A DNA stretch of 64,000 nt from Streptomyces noursei (GCF_001646665.1 NZ_LWBU01000169.1:188468-252467), one strand, 5' to 3'; positions 43,570 through 52,454 are shown, numbered from the stretch's first letter. Made by a program: numbers and translations. The notes: generated by a model not told the origin, from the sequence alone.

Positions 43570-43664
43570 CCGCCCATTCTCCCGTACGGGGGTGCACGGG
43601 CGTGCGGATAGCTGCACATCTGAGCCATGGCGGCTCTGTCGGTGGGGCGACGTAGGCTCGTTCC

Positions 43665-44555
43665 ATGCGTCTGAGCACCGTGATCCTTCCCACCCGCCGC
43701 TGGCACGAGGGCGGTCGCGACGCGTGGCTGCGGGCCGAACGGCTCGGGTTCCACGCCGCGTACACCTACGACCACCTGTCCTGGCGGGTGCCGTTCCGGG
43801 ACGGGCCCTGGTTCGGCGCGATACCGACGCTGACGGCCGCGGCCACCGCCACGGCGAGGATGCGCCTCGGCACGCTGGTGACCTCGCCGAACTTCCGGCA
43901 CCCGGTCACGCTCGCCAAGGAGCTGATCTCGCTGGACGACATCTCCGGCGGCAGGTTCACGCTGGGCATCGGCGCGGGGGGCAACGGCTTCGACGCGACG
44001 GCGCTGGGCCAGGAGCCGTGGACACCGCGGGAGCGGGCGGACCGGCTCGCGGAGTTCGTGCCGCTGCTGGACCGGCTATTGACGGAGGAGTCGGTGACGC
44101 ACCGGGGGGCCTTCTACTCGGCGGGCGAGGCGCACAACGTGCCCGGCTGCGTGCAGCGCCCGCGGCTGCCGTTCGCCGTCGCCGCCACGGGACCGCGCGG
44201 CATGAGGCTGGCGGCGCGGCACGGTCAGGCATGGGTGACGACGGGGGACCCGAAGCTGTACGAGTCGGGGACGCCGGAGGAGTCGTACGAGGCGCTGCGG
44301 GGCCAGCTGGAGAAGCTGGGCAAGGCGTGCGCGGAGGCCGGGCGGGAGGGCGAGCCGGACAAGATCCTGCTGACCGGCTTCACGCCGGACCGGCCGCTGG
44401 AGTCCTTCGACGCCTTCGTCGACTTCGCGGGGCGCCACTTCTCGCTGGGCTTCACCGAGATCGTGATCCACGCGCCGATCGCGGACTCGATGTTCGCCGC
44501 CGACGAGAAGGTCTTCGAGCGGATCGCGACGGAGGCCCTGGCGCAGCTGCGCTGA
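43665..44555 (+). CDS. LLM-class F420-dependent oxidoreductase
   Basis: 296 residues, luciferase-like TIM barrel: MRLSTVILPTRRWHEGG, YDHLSWRVPFRDGPWFGAIPTLTAAATATARMRLGTLV, SGGRFTLGIGAGGNGFDATALG. The LLM family in actinobacteria mostly uses cofactor F420 (or FMN). TAGGCT at 43652-43657 lies 8 bp before ATG 43665, so a leaderless transcript is possible. It converges on the KptA-like gene (30 bp between stops). Confidence 0.9.
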   Translation: MRLSTVILPTRRWHEGGRDAWLRAERLGFHAAYTYDHLSWRVPFRDGPWFGAIPTLTAAATATARMRLGTLVTSPNFRHPVTLAKELISLDDISGGRFTLGIGAGGNGFDATALGQEPWTPRERADRLAEFVPLLDRLLTEESVTHRGAFYSAGEAHNVPGCVQRPRLPFAVAATGPRGMRLAARHGQAWVTTGDPKLYESGTPEESYEALRGQLEKLGKACAEAGREGEPDKILLTGFTPDRPLESFDAFVDFAGRHFSLGFTEIVIHAPIADSMFAADEKVFERIATEALAQLR

Positions 44556-44585
44556 TCCCCCGCGTGTCCGCCGAGCCGCCCGTCG

Positions 44586-45218
44586 TCAGTCCCGCTCGGG
44601 GAAGCGGAGGTAGGCGGGCGGCACGGCGGCCGTGAGCCAGACCCCGTTGGCGCTGACGTGGAAGATGTGGCCGTCCCGGTGCATGGCGCCGGCGTCCACC
44701 GAGAGCACGACGGGGCGGCCCCGCCGGGCGCCGACCCGGGTCGCGGTCTCGCGGTCGGGCGACAGGTGCACGTGGTGGCGGGCCATGGGGCGCAGGCCCT
44801 CGGCACGGATCGCGGGCAGGCTGCGGGCGACGGTGCCGTGGTAGAGGTGCTCGGGCGGTTCGGCGGCCGGCAGGTCCAGGTCGACGTCGACGGTATGGCC
44901 CTGGCTGGCGCGGATGCGGTCGCCGTCGATCGCGAAGCGCCGCTTGTCGTTGACCGCGACCACGTGTTCCAGTTCGGCGCGGCTGATCCTCACGCCGTGC
45001 TCGGCGGCCGCCCGCAGGAGGTCCTCGATCGCGACCCAGCCGTGCGGGTCGAGGACGAGCCCGATGCGCTCGGGCTGGTGGCGCAGATGCTTCGCGAGGT
45101 ACTTCGAGACCTTCACGGTCCGTGCGCCGTCCATGCCGTCGGCGTTCCCGGTCCCGGGTGCGCCGTTCCTGCCGTTCCTGCCGTTCCTGCCGCTCATGCC
45201 GCTCAGCGTGTCAGGCAT
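44586..45218 (-). CDS. kptA: RNA 2'-phosphotransferase, KptA/Tpt1 family
   Basis: 210 residues from ATG 45218; ATG 45134 (MDGARTVKV) would give the usual bacterial length of 182. Family features: VSKYLAKHLRHQPERIGLVLDPHGW, EHVVAVNDKRRFAI, YHGTVARSLPAIRAEGL, HHVHLSPDR and the C-terminal AGAMHRDGHIFHVSANGVWLT. KptA moves a 2'-phosphate from RNA to NAD+, or ADP-ribosylates RNA ends; bacteria lack the tRNA splicing that needs it, so the cellular substrate is unclear. The N-terminus has an in-frame Gly-Arg-Asn repeat (SGRNGRNGRNG). Start choice uncertain. Confidence 0.88.
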   Translation of the reverse strand: MPDTLSGMSGRNGRNGRNGAPGTGNADGMDGARTVKVSKYLAKHLRHQPERIGLVLDPHGWVAIEDLLRAAAEHGVRISRAELEHVVAVNDKRRFAIDGDRIRASQGHTVDVDLDLPAAEPPEHLYHGTVARSLPAIRAEGLRPMARHHVHLSPDRETATRVGARRGRPVVLSVDAGAMHRDGHIFHVSANGVWLTAAVPPAYLRFPERD

Positions 45219-45254
45219 CACGCCCGTGGTGCCACAGCAATTTCCGTGAAAAGG

Positions 45255-45350
45255 TTTGATCCACAACCAACTTCGTTTATCCACAGGCTATTTGACGAAT
45301 CTGTGGACAACTAGGCAGTCTTTTCAGCCGGTTTGCTCTACTTGCCCACA
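45255..45350. promoter_or_regulatory. DnaA-box cluster between kptA and merR
   Basis: TTATCCACA at 45277-45285, TGTGGACAA at 45302-45310 (TTGTCCACA on the minus strand) and TTGCCCACA at 45342-45350 (the last inside the end of the merR-type gene); TGATCCACA at 45257-45265 is a weaker match. The 105-bp gap is AT-richer than its flanks. Confidence 0.6.
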
Positions 45351-46277
45351 ATTGTTCGGTGTTGGCATGAGAGCGTCCAAGGTCCTTGTCCGCACCTCGC
45401 GTTCGGCCGCCGCGGCGATGAACGCCGAGGTGTTGCCCGGGCCAACGAGCTGCTGCACGGCCCGGATCGTGGCGGCCGGGAGCGCCACCTGCCGGGTCGT
45501 GTCCTCCTCCACCCGAGGCCCCTCCGGAACCAGGTGCTGCTGGAGGTGCCGGGCGGCGAACGTACGCATTGCACGGGCCAGTTCGGCGTCCACCGTCTGC
45601 TGCGCGAGCGGTCGCAGCCGCCGCACCAGGGCCGCCGCCTCCGACGCGTCGGCGTCCGTCGGCGGCCGGTGCTCCAGATAGCGGGCGAAGACGTGCTCGG
45701 TGGTGAACTCCAGGAAACGGTGGGCAATGTGCTCGACCTGGCCGCGAAGTTCCCTCAGGTGTCCGGCAATCGCGGACAGCGGCACACCGGCCGCGTACAA
45801 CTCGGCCGCCACGGACAGCTCCTGGGGGCTCGGCACCAGGAACTCGTCGTCGCGTCCCGGCACGCACTCCAGCACGCCCAGCTCCAACGCCTCCCGTACC
45901 GCATCCTCGTCCGGGGCTCCGCCGAAGGCCGCGTCCAGCTCCGCCCGTGTGATCCGGTCGGCCTTCTCGTCCGTCCACGGTCCGTGCACCTCGGCGACCA
46001 GGCCGAGGACGCCGCCCAGACCGCGCCCCGCGTCCCAGGCCTCCAGGAGCTCCTTGATGGACGCCAGGGTGTACCCGCGGTCCAGCAGGTCGGCTATCTG
46101 CCGCAACCGGGTCAGGTGGGCGTCGCCGTACACGTTCGACCTGCCGCGCCGCTCCGGCTTCGGCAGCAGCCCCCGGTCCTGGTAGGCGCGGATGGTCCGG
46201 ACCGTGGCGCCGCTGTGGTGCGCCAGGTCCTCGATCCGGTACTCGGCCGCCGGTGTCCGCGCCGCCCGCTCGTCCAC
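45324..46277 (-). CDS. MerR-family transcriptional regulator
   Basis: 317 residues from GTG 46277 (GGGAGCGGG upstream). The DNA-binding domain is AEYRIEDLAHHSGATVRTIRAYQDRGLLPKPERRGRSNVYGDAHLTRL (about 11-58), followed by the dimerization helix. The C-terminal 200 residues are an all-helical effector region without the cysteine pattern of metal sensors (only one Cys, near residue 140, and one at the end); ligand unknown. It ends within the DnaA-box cluster. It is about 55 bp upstream of the EphD-like gene's end, same strand. Confidence 0.88.
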   Translation of the reverse strand: MDERAARTPAAEYRIEDLAHHSGATVRTIRAYQDRGLLPKPERRGRSNVYGDAHLTRLRQIADLLDRGYTLASIKELLEAWDAGRGLGGVLGLVAEVHGPWTDEKADRITRAELDAAFGGAPDEDAVREALELGVLECVPGRDDEFLVPSPQELSVAAELYAAGVPLSAIAGHLRELRGQVEHIAHRFLEFTTEHVFARYLEHRPPTDADASEAAALVRRLRPLAQQTVDAELARAMRTFAARHLQQHLVPEGPRVEEDTTRQVALPAATIRAVQQLVGPGNTSAFIAAAAEREVRTRTLDALMPTPNNCGQVEQTG

Positions 46278-46333
46278 ACCCGCTCCCCGCTACTCCGACC
46301 CGTTCCGCGAGGGATGGTACGTCCGCCGCCCGC

Positions 46334-48109
46334 TCACAGCTTCGCCTCCAGCCGGGCGAGCGCCCGCAGGGCCCGTGGCGCCAGCCGGGACAGCAGCCGG
46401 GCACCGTGGGCCTCCGGCGTCACCGGGACCACCGCCTCGTTCCTCACGACGGCCCGCAGGATCGCGTCGGCGACCTTCTCCGGCGGGTAGTTGCGCAGCC
46501 CGTACAGCCGGGCCGCCTTCTTCCGCCGGCGCTTCTCCTCCTCCTCGGACACCCCGGTGAAGCGCGCGGTGGCGGTGATGTCGGTGTTCACGATGCCCGG
46601 GCAGACGGCGCTGACCCCGATGCCCCGGCCCGCCAGCTCCGCGCGCAGGCACTCGCTGAGCATGAGGACCGCCGCCTTCGACGTGCTGTACGCCGGCAGC
46701 ATCCTGGACGGCTGGAAGGCCGCCGCGGACGCCGTGTTGACGATGTGGCCGCCCTGTCCGCGCTCGGCCATCCGGCGGCCGAAGAGCCGGCAGCCGTGGA
46801 TGACGCCCCACAGATTGACGTCCAGGACCTGCTTCCAGTCGTCGCTCGTCGTCTCGAGGAACGGCCCGGACAGGCCTATCCCGGCGTTGTTGACCAGCAC
46901 GTCCACCGGGCCGTACTCCTCGGCCACCTTGTCCGCGAGCTTCTCCATGGCCTGTTCGTCGCCGACGTCCACCGCCTCGCCCCAGGCGTCCGGCGCACCG
47001 GTCAGCCGGGCCAGCGCGGCCGTCCGCGCGGCACCCTCCGCGTCCCGGTCCACCGCCACCACCCGCGCTCCCGCCTCGGCGAACGCCAGCGCGGTGGCCC
47101 GGCCGATGCCCCTGGCCGCGCCCGTCACCACGACCAACTGCCCGCCGAACCGGTCCGCGTACCGGCGGCCGGCGGCGACCGGCGCCGGCATCTCGCCGCC
47201 CCGGTCCTCGTGCGCCCGCACGAACTCGGTGATCCATGCCGCCAGTTGGTCCGGCCGGGTGCGCGGCACCCAGTGCTTGGCCGGCAGCGACCGGCGCACC
47301 AGTCGCGGGACCCAGGTGTCCAGCTCGTCGTAGAGCCGGTCCGACAGGAAGACGTCACCGGTCGGCGTGATCAGCTGCACGGGCGCGTGGGCGTACGCGT
47401 CCGTGCGCGGGCGCCGCAGCCGCGCCCGGACGTTGTCCCGGTAGAGCCAGGCGCCGTGTGCCGCGTCGGCCGGGAGCGAGGCGGTCGGATAGCCGTCGTC
47501 CGGCACCTTCTCCACCCGTCGCACGAGGCCGGGCCAGCGCTTGCCCAGCGGCCCGCGCCAGGCCAGCTCGGGCAGCACCGGGGTGTGCAGCGCGTACACG
47601 TACCAGGACCGGGCGCCCTGGCCGAGCAGCTGGCCGACCCGGCGCGGGGTGGGCCGGCTCATGCGCCGCTTGATCCAGTGCCCGAAGTGGTCCAGGGACG
47701 GGCCCGACATCGAGGTGAACGAGGCGATCCGCCCCTCGGTCCGGGCGACCGTGACGAACTCCCACGACTGCACCGACCCCCAGTCGTGCCCGACGAGGTG
47801 CACCGGCCGGTCCGGGCTGACCGCGTCCACCACGGCCAGGAAGTCGTCGGTCAGCTTCTCCAGCGTGAACCCGCCGCGCAGCGGCGTCGGCGCCGTCGAC
47901 CGGCCGTGCCCGCGCACGTCGTACAGCACCACGTGGAAGTGCTCGGCGAGCCGGACGGCGACCTCGGACCACACCTCCTTGGAATCCGGGTAGCCGTGCA
48001 CCAGCACGACGGTGGGCCGGCCGGTGTCGCCCAGCTCGGCGACGCACAACTCGATCCCGCCCGTGCGGATCCGGCGCTCCCGCGCTCCCCGCAGCATGTC
48101 CACCGCCAT
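46334..48109 (-). CDS. EphD-like fusion of alpha/beta hydrolase and short-chain dehydrogenase
   Basis: 591 residues from ATG 48109, with GGGAGGCG 6-13 nt upstream. N-terminal half: epoxide-hydrolase-type alpha/beta fold with VVLVHGYPDSKEVWSEVA (HGxP), the nucleophile elbow VGHDWGSVQSWEF (Asp near 110) and KHWVPRTRPDQLAAWITEF (His). C-terminal half: classical SDR with TGAARGIGRATALAFAEAG (about 335), NNAGIG, and the YSTSK catalytic Tyr/Lys. Mycobacterial EphD (Rv2214c) has the same architecture and acts on mycolic acids; streptomycetes lack those, so the substrate is unknown. Same strand as the small CGRC protein upstream, with overlapping stop/start. Confidence 0.9.
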   Translation of the reverse strand: MAVDMLRGARERRIRTGGIELCVAELGDTGRPTVVLVHGYPDSKEVWSEVAVRLAEHFHVVLYDVRGHGRSTAPTPLRGGFTLEKLTDDFLAVVDAVSPDRPVHLVGHDWGSVQSWEFVTVARTEGRIASFTSMSGPSLDHFGHWIKRRMSRPTPRRVGQLLGQGARSWYVYALHTPVLPELAWRGPLGKRWPGLVRRVEKVPDDGYPTASLPADAAHGAWLYRDNVRARLRRPRTDAYAHAPVQLITPTGDVFLSDRLYDELDTWVPRLVRRSLPAKHWVPRTRPDQLAAWITEFVRAHEDRGGEMPAPVAAGRRYADRFGGQLVVVTGAARGIGRATALAFAEAGARVVAVDRDAEGAARTAALARLTGAPDAWGEAVDVGDEQAMEKLADKVAEEYGPVDVLVNNAGIGLSGPFLETTSDDWKQVLDVNLWGVIHGCRLFGRRMAERGQGGHIVNTASAAAFQPSRMLPAYSTSKAAVLMLSECLRAELAGRGIGVSAVCPGIVNTDITATARFTGVSEEEEKRRRKKAARLYGLRNYPPEKVADAILRAVVRNEAVVPVTPEAHGARLLSRLAPRALRALARLEAKL

Positions 48110-48327
48110 CAGACCGCCTCCCAGCGCCGCACGTGCGGCAGATCGTCGTCGCCGTCCAGTCGGTGCCCTGCGTGGTCCCGCACATGCCGCCGGGCGTGCT
48201 CCGCCCTCGCGGAGCACCGGCCGCAGTAGTCGTGCGTCGCGTACGTCGCCGTACGTGTCACCGTGGGCGCGCTACGCGTCCGTAAGGTGACACTGACGAA
48301 TGTGACAATGCCCGGCGGCTGCGTCAA
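48109..48327 (-). CDS. Small protein with C-x2-C motif (start uncertain)
   Basis: 72 residues if read from 48327; a GTG at 48261 would give 50. The C-terminal part has YCGRCSARAEHARRHVRDHAG, a possible half zinc ribbon (only one CxxC plus His residues), then DDLPHVRRWEAV. The TGA overlaps the ATG of the EphD-like gene, so translational coupling is likely and supports the frame being real. No ribosome site is seen before either start; the promoter may overlap the reading frame. Confidence 0.5.
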   Translation of the reverse strand: MTQPPGIVTFVSVTLRTRSAPTVTRTATYATHDYCGRCSARAEHARRHVRDHAGHRLDGDDDLPHVRRWEAV

Positions 48328-48458
48328 GGGTCGTGCGGCGACTGTGGAAAACCCCGACTCGGGTCCCAGGCCCCTACGGGCCCGTACTCCTCCAGACGGA
48401 CACGGAACCAGCCGCCTGGTCTGACGACCGGTGTGGCCTGGGCCACTACCGTCGTAGC

Positions 48459-49439
48459 GTGACTGTGATCGCGACCGAAAGCCTCAGCAAGCGGTTCCCC
48501 CGGGTGACCGCTCTCGACCGGCTCTCCCTGGACATCGGGCCCGGTGTGACCGGACTTGTGGGTGCCAACGGAGCCGGCAAGTCCACCATGATCAAGATTC
48601 TGTTGGGCCTGTCCCCCGCCACCGAGGGCCGCGCCGAGGTCCTCGGCCTCGACGTCGCCACGAGCGGCCCCGCCATCCGCGAGCGGGTCGGCTACATGCC
48701 GGAGCACGACTGCCTGCCGCCCGACGTCTCGGCCACCGAGTTCGTGGTGCACATGGCCCGCATGTCCGGCCTGCCGCCCACGGCCGCGCGGGAGCGCACC
48801 GCCGACACCCTGCGCCACGTCGGCCTGTACGAGGAGCGCTACCGCCCCATCGGCGGCTACTCGACCGGCATGAAGCAGCGGGTGAAGCTCGCCCAGGCCC
48901 TGGTGCACGACCCGAAGCTGGTCCTGCTGGACGAACCGACCAACGGTCTCGACCCGGTCGGCCGCGACGAGATGCTGGGCCTGATCCGCCGCGTGTACAC
49001 GGACTTCGGCATCTCGGTCCTGGTCACCTCCCACCTCCTGGGCGAGCTCGAGCGCACCTGTGACCACGTCGTCGTCATCGACGGCGGCAAGCTGCTGCGC
49101 TCCAGCTCCACCAGCGACTTCACCCAGCTCACCACCACCCTCGCCGTCGAGGTGACCGACAGCGACACGCACCCCGACGGCACGGCGGCGCTCCGCAAGG
49201 CGCTGACGGCGGCCGGAGTCGTCCTCCACGCACGCGTGGAGGACGGCATGCCGGGAGCGGGCCACATCCTGCTGCTGGAGGCGACCGGCGAGGAGACGTA
49301 CGACCTGGTCCGCGACACCGTCGCCGACCTCGGGCTCGGCCTCGTCCGCATGGAACAGCGCCGCCACCACATCGCCGAGGTCTTCCGTCCCGGGCCGGAA
49401 GCGGCCGCGACCCAGCCGCAGGAGGTGCGGACCCGATGA
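48459..49439 (+). CDS. ABC transporter ATP-binding protein (first of operon)
   Basis: 326 residues from GTG 48459. Nucleotide-binding domain: ESLSKRFPRVTALDRLSLDI, Walker A VGANGAGKST (about 36), signature YSTGMKQRVKLAQALVHDPK, Walker B LVLLDEPTNGLDP, and the switch His in VTSHLLGELERT. The C-terminal 90 residues are the extra domain found in drug/antibiotic exporters of the ABC-2 type. The four genes from here to 51973 form one unit (ATPase, permease, ATPase, permease). The exported compound cannot be predicted. Confidence 0.93.
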   Translation: MTVIATESLSKRFPRVTALDRLSLDIGPGVTGLVGANGAGKSTMIKILLGLSPATEGRAEVLGLDVATSGPAIRERVGYMPEHDCLPPDVSATEFVVHMARMSGLPPTAARERTADTLRHVGLYEERYRPIGGYSTGMKQRVKLAQALVHDPKLVLLDEPTNGLDPVGRDEMLGLIRRVYTDFGISVLVTSHLLGELERTCDHVVVIDGGKLLRSSSTSDFTQLTTTLAVEVTDSDTHPDGTAALRKALTAAGVVLHARVEDGMPGAGHILLLEATGEETYDLVRDTVADLGLGLVRMEQRRHHIAEVFRPGPEAAATQPQEVRTR

Positions 49440-50329
49440 GCACGCCCACGCCCCAGGCGGAGACCCGGATCCACAACATCGGGTACCGCGACTACGACGG
49501 GCCCCGGCTGGGCCGCGCGTACGCGCGCCGCTCGCTGTTCTCGCAGTCGCTGCGCGGCGCCTACGGACTGGGCCGCAGCGCCAAGTCCAAGGTGCTGCCG
49601 ATGATCCTGTTCGCGGTGATGTGCATCCCCGCGCTGGTCGTCGTCGCGGTCGCCGTGGCCACCAAACTGAAGGACCTGCCGCTGGACTACACGCGGTACG
49701 CGATCTTCACGCAGGCCGTCATCGGCCTGTACCTGGCCTCGCAGGCACCCCAGTCGGTCTCCCGCGACCTGCGGTTCAAGACCGTGCCGCTGTACTTCTC
49801 GCGCCCCATCGAGCGCGTCGACTACGTCCTCGCCAAGTACGGCGCGATGGCCGCGGCCCTGTTCATCCTGACCGCGTCACCGCTGCTCATCCTCTACATC
49901 GGGTCGCTGCTGGCGAAGATGGACTTCGCCGACCAGACCCAGGGCTTCGCACAGGGACTGGTCTCCGTGGCACTGCTCTCGCTCCTCTTCGGGGGGATCG
50001 GCCTGGTCCTCGCCGCGCTGACCCCGCGCCGGGGCTTCGGGGTCGCCGCCGTCATCGCCGCCCTCACCATCTCCTACGGCGCCGTCTCCACCCTCCAGGC
50101 CATCGCCTGGAGCACCGACTCGCTGGACGCCGTGCCGTGGCTCGGCCTCTTCTCCCCCATCACGCTCATCGACGGCGTGCAGACCGCCTTCCTGGGCGCC
50201 ACGTCCTCCTTCCCGGCCGAGGCGGGGCCGGGTGCCGGACAGGGCGTGGTCTACCTGCTGGTCGTCCTCGCGCTCGTGGCGGGCTCCTACGCCGTCCTGA
50301 TGCGCCGCTACCGAAAGGTCGGGCTGTGA
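49436..50329 (+). CDS. ABC-2 type permease
   Basis: 297 residues, starting with ATGA overlap (4 nt) to the ATPase gene. A hydrophilic N-terminus with NIGYRDYDGPRLGRAYARRSLFSQSLRGAYGLGRS precedes six transmembrane helices (e.g. VLPMILFAVMCIPALVVVAV; AAALFILTASPLLILYIGSLL). The NIGYRDYDGPRLGR start is typical of actinobacterial ABC-2 permeases of this unit. It pairs with an ATPase of the same operon, probably the one upstream. Confidence 0.9.
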   Translation: MSTPTPQAETRIHNIGYRDYDGPRLGRAYARRSLFSQSLRGAYGLGRSAKSKVLPMILFAVMCIPALVVVAVAVATKLKDLPLDYTRYAIFTQAVIGLYLASQAPQSVSRDLRFKTVPLYFSRPIERVDYVLAKYGAMAAALFILTASPLLILYIGSLLAKMDFADQTQGFAQGLVSVALLSLLFGGIGLVLAALTPRRGFGVAAVIAALTISYGAVSTLQAIAWSTDSLDAVPWLGLFSPITLIDGVQTAFLGATSSFPAEAGPGAGQGVVYLLVVLALVAGSYAVLMRRYRKVGL

Positions 50330-51237
50330 CCACCATCGACATCGACCACGTCTCGCGGTGGTTCGGCAACGTCGTGGCCGTCAACGACGTCACCATGACC
50401 ATCGGACCCGGCGTGACCGGGCTGCTCGGCCCCAACGGCGCCGGCAAGTCCACCCTGATCAACATGATGGGCGGCTTCCTCGCCCCCTCCAACGGGTCGG
50501 TCACCCTCGACGGGCAGCCGATCTGGCGCAACGAGTCGGTCTACCGCAGCATCGGCGTCGTGCCCGAGCGGGAGGCGATGTACGACTTCCTCACCGGCCG
50601 CGAGTTCGTCGTCGCCAACGCCGAGTTGCACGGTCTGGGCGCCGCGGAGGCACAGCGCGCCCTGGCCACGGTGGAGATGGAGTACGCGCAGGACCGCAAG
50701 ATCGCCACGTACAGCAAGGGCATGCGGCAGCGCGTGAAGATGGCCTCGGCCCTGGTGCACGAGCCGTCGGTCCTGCTGCTGGACGAGCCCTTCAACGGCA
50801 TGGACCCGCGTCAGCGCATGCAGTTGATGGACCTGCTGCGGAGGATGGGCGCCGAGGGCCGTACGGTCCTGTTCTCGTCGCACATCCTGGAGGAGGTCGA
50901 GCAACTCGCCTCCCACATCGAGGTGATCGTCGCCGGACGGCACGCCGCGAGCGGCGACTTCCGCCGCATCCGGCGCTTGATGACCGACCGGCCGCACCGC
51001 TATCTCGTGCGCTCCAGCGACGACCGCGCCCTCGCGGCCGCGCTGATCGCCGACCCCTCGACGGCCGGCATCGAGGTCGACGTGACGGAGGGGGCGCTGC
51101 GCATCCAGGCGGTCGACTTCGCCCGCTTCACCGCGCTGCTGCCCGAGGTCGCCCGCGCGCACTCCATCCGGCTGCTGACGGTCTCGCCCTCGGACGAGTC
51201 CCTCGAGTCGGTCTTCTCGTACCTCGTCGCGGCCTGA
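50326..51237 (+). CDS. ABC transporter ATP-binding protein (second of operon)
   Basis: 303 residues from GTG 50326, overlapping the permease stop by 4 nt. DHVSRWFGNVVAVNDVTMTI, Walker A LGPNGAGKST (about 38), signature YSKGMRQRVKMASALVHEP, Walker B LLLDEPFNGMDPRQ, switch H in FSSHILEEVEQL. The C-terminal 90 residues form the usual exporter accessory domain. It is followed 16 bp later by a second permease. Confidence 0.93.
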   Translation: MTTIDIDHVSRWFGNVVAVNDVTMTIGPGVTGLLGPNGAGKSTLINMMGGFLAPSNGSVTLDGQPIWRNESVYRSIGVVPEREAMYDFLTGREFVVANAELHGLGAAEAQRALATVEMEYAQDRKIATYSKGMRQRVKMASALVHEPSVLLLDEPFNGMDPRQRMQLMDLLRRMGAEGRTVLFSSHILEEVEQLASHIEVIVAGRHAASGDFRRIRRLMTDRPHRYLVRSSDDRALAAALIADPSTAGIEVDVTEGALRIQAVDFARFTALLPEVARAHSIRLLTVSPSDESLESVFSYLVAA

Positions 51238-51253
51238 AGGGAGCCTTACGACC

Positions 51254-51973
51254 ATGTACAACCCCACAGTCGCCCGGCTCACCTACCGGGCCCTGCTCGG
51301 CCGCCGCCGGGCCGCGATCCTCTTCGTCCTGCCCGGGCTGCTGCTGCTCATCGCGGCCGCCGTCCGGGGCTTCAACGGGGCCGACGACCAGATCGCCGCC
51401 GATGTCCTGGGCGGGTTCGCGCTCGCCACGATGGTCCCCCTGATCGGTGTCATCGCCGGTACGGGGGCGATCGGGCCCGAGATCGACGACGGTTCGATCG
51501 TCTACCTGCTCGCGAAGCCGGTGAAGCGGCCGACGATCATCTTCACCAAGCTGATCGTGGCCATCGCCGTCACCATGGTCTTCTCGGCGGTCCCCACCTT
51601 CCTCGCCGGGATGATCCTCAACGGCAACGGGCAGCAGGTGGCGGTCGCCTACACCGTCGCCGCGCTCGTCGCCTCGATCGCGTACAGCGCGCTCTTCCTG
51701 CTGCTCGGTACGGTCAGCCGCCACGCGGTCGTCATCGGCCTGGTGTACGCGCTGGTCTGGGAGGCGCTGTTCGGCAGCCTCATCGAGGGCGCCAAGACCC
51801 TCAGCGTCCAGCAGTGGGCGCTGGCCGTCGCCGAGCGGGTCACCGGCGACGGGCTGGTCGCCTCGGACGTGGGCCTGCCGGCGGCGGTGGCGCTGCTCAC
51901 GGGCGTGACGGTGGCGGCCACCTGGTACGCCGGCCAGAAGCTGCGCACGCTGACGCTGGCGGGCGACGAGTAG
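51254..51973 (+). CDS. ABC-2 type permease (last of operon)
   Basis: 239 residues with six transmembrane segments: RAAILFVLPGLLLLIAAAV; ALATMVPLIGVIAGTGAIGPEIDDGSIVYLLAKPVKR (with the ExDDGSI loop characteristic of ABC-2 permeases that allow quick folding); FSAVPTFLAGMIL. AGGGAGCC lies upstream of ATG 51254. A terminator follows 17 bp after the stop, closing the operon. Confidence 0.9.
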   Translation: MYNPTVARLTYRALLGRRRAAILFVLPGLLLLIAAAVRGFNGADDQIAADVLGGFALATMVPLIGVIAGTGAIGPEIDDGSIVYLLAKPVKRPTIIFTKLIVAIAVTMVFSAVPTFLAGMILNGNGQQVAVAYTVAALVASIAYSALFLLLGTVSRHAVVIGLVYALVWEALFGSLIEGAKTLSVQQWALAVAERVTGDGLVASDVGLPAAVALLTGVTVAATWYAGQKLRTLTLAGDE

Positions 51974-51989
51974 TCGCGCGACGCACCCC

Positions 51990-52023
51990 GGAAGGCCCCG
52001 TACGCACGCGTGCGGGGCCTTCC
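51990..52023 (+). terminator. Terminator of the ABC operon
   Basis: An 11-bp perfect stem (51990-52000 with 52013-52023) around a 12-nt loop that itself holds the palindrome CGCACGCGTGCG. 17 bp after the permease stop. Confidence 0.8.
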
Positions 52024-52135
52024 CCGTCCCGGCCCCGGTCCGCCCATGGACCCCGGGCCGTCCTCGGGTTCCGGGCCGCCCTTGACACCGGTCCGACGGT
52101 CCGGTGTGCACACTTGCCGTACGGAGGAGGCCCCC

Positions 52136-52432
52136 ATGGCCGCTGACCACGGGTCCCGGGACGAGCCGCGGGACTGGGACGACGTCGAACTGGACACCGA
52201 CTTCATACGGTCCGCCGAGACGGCCGAGCCGTCCGCCCGGGCCCGGATGCTGGCCGCGCGCTGGCGGGGCCGGCCCCCCGAGCCGCAGCCCTGGCGCTCC
52301 GACGAGCCCCCGGCGGGCTGGTTCTTCAGCCGCGCCCGCCGGGCCGACCGCGCGGGCCGCACCGGCCGCCCCCGCCGGCGCGGGTGGTGGCTCCCGCGCC
52401 GGAACCGCGACCGCGACCGCGACGAGGACTGA
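52136..52432 (+). CDS. Small hydrophilic protein of unknown function
   Basis: 98 residues from ATG 52136 with GGAGGAGG 5-12 nt upstream. Acidic start (RDEPRDWDDVELDTDFIRSAET), a middle WRGRPPEPQPWRSDEPPAGWFF and a basic tail (RRRGWWLPRRNRDRDRDED). No membrane segment and no recognised domain; disordered in character. TTGACA at 52082-52087 could be its -35 element, but I see no convincing -10. Codon use is streptomycete. Confidence 0.6.
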   Translation: MAADHGSRDEPRDWDDVELDTDFIRSAETAEPSARARMLAARWRGRPPEPQPWRSDEPPAGWFFSRARRADRAGRTGRPRRRGWWLPRRNRDRDRDED

Positions 52433-52454
52433 CGGCGGGGCGGGCGGTCGGCGG

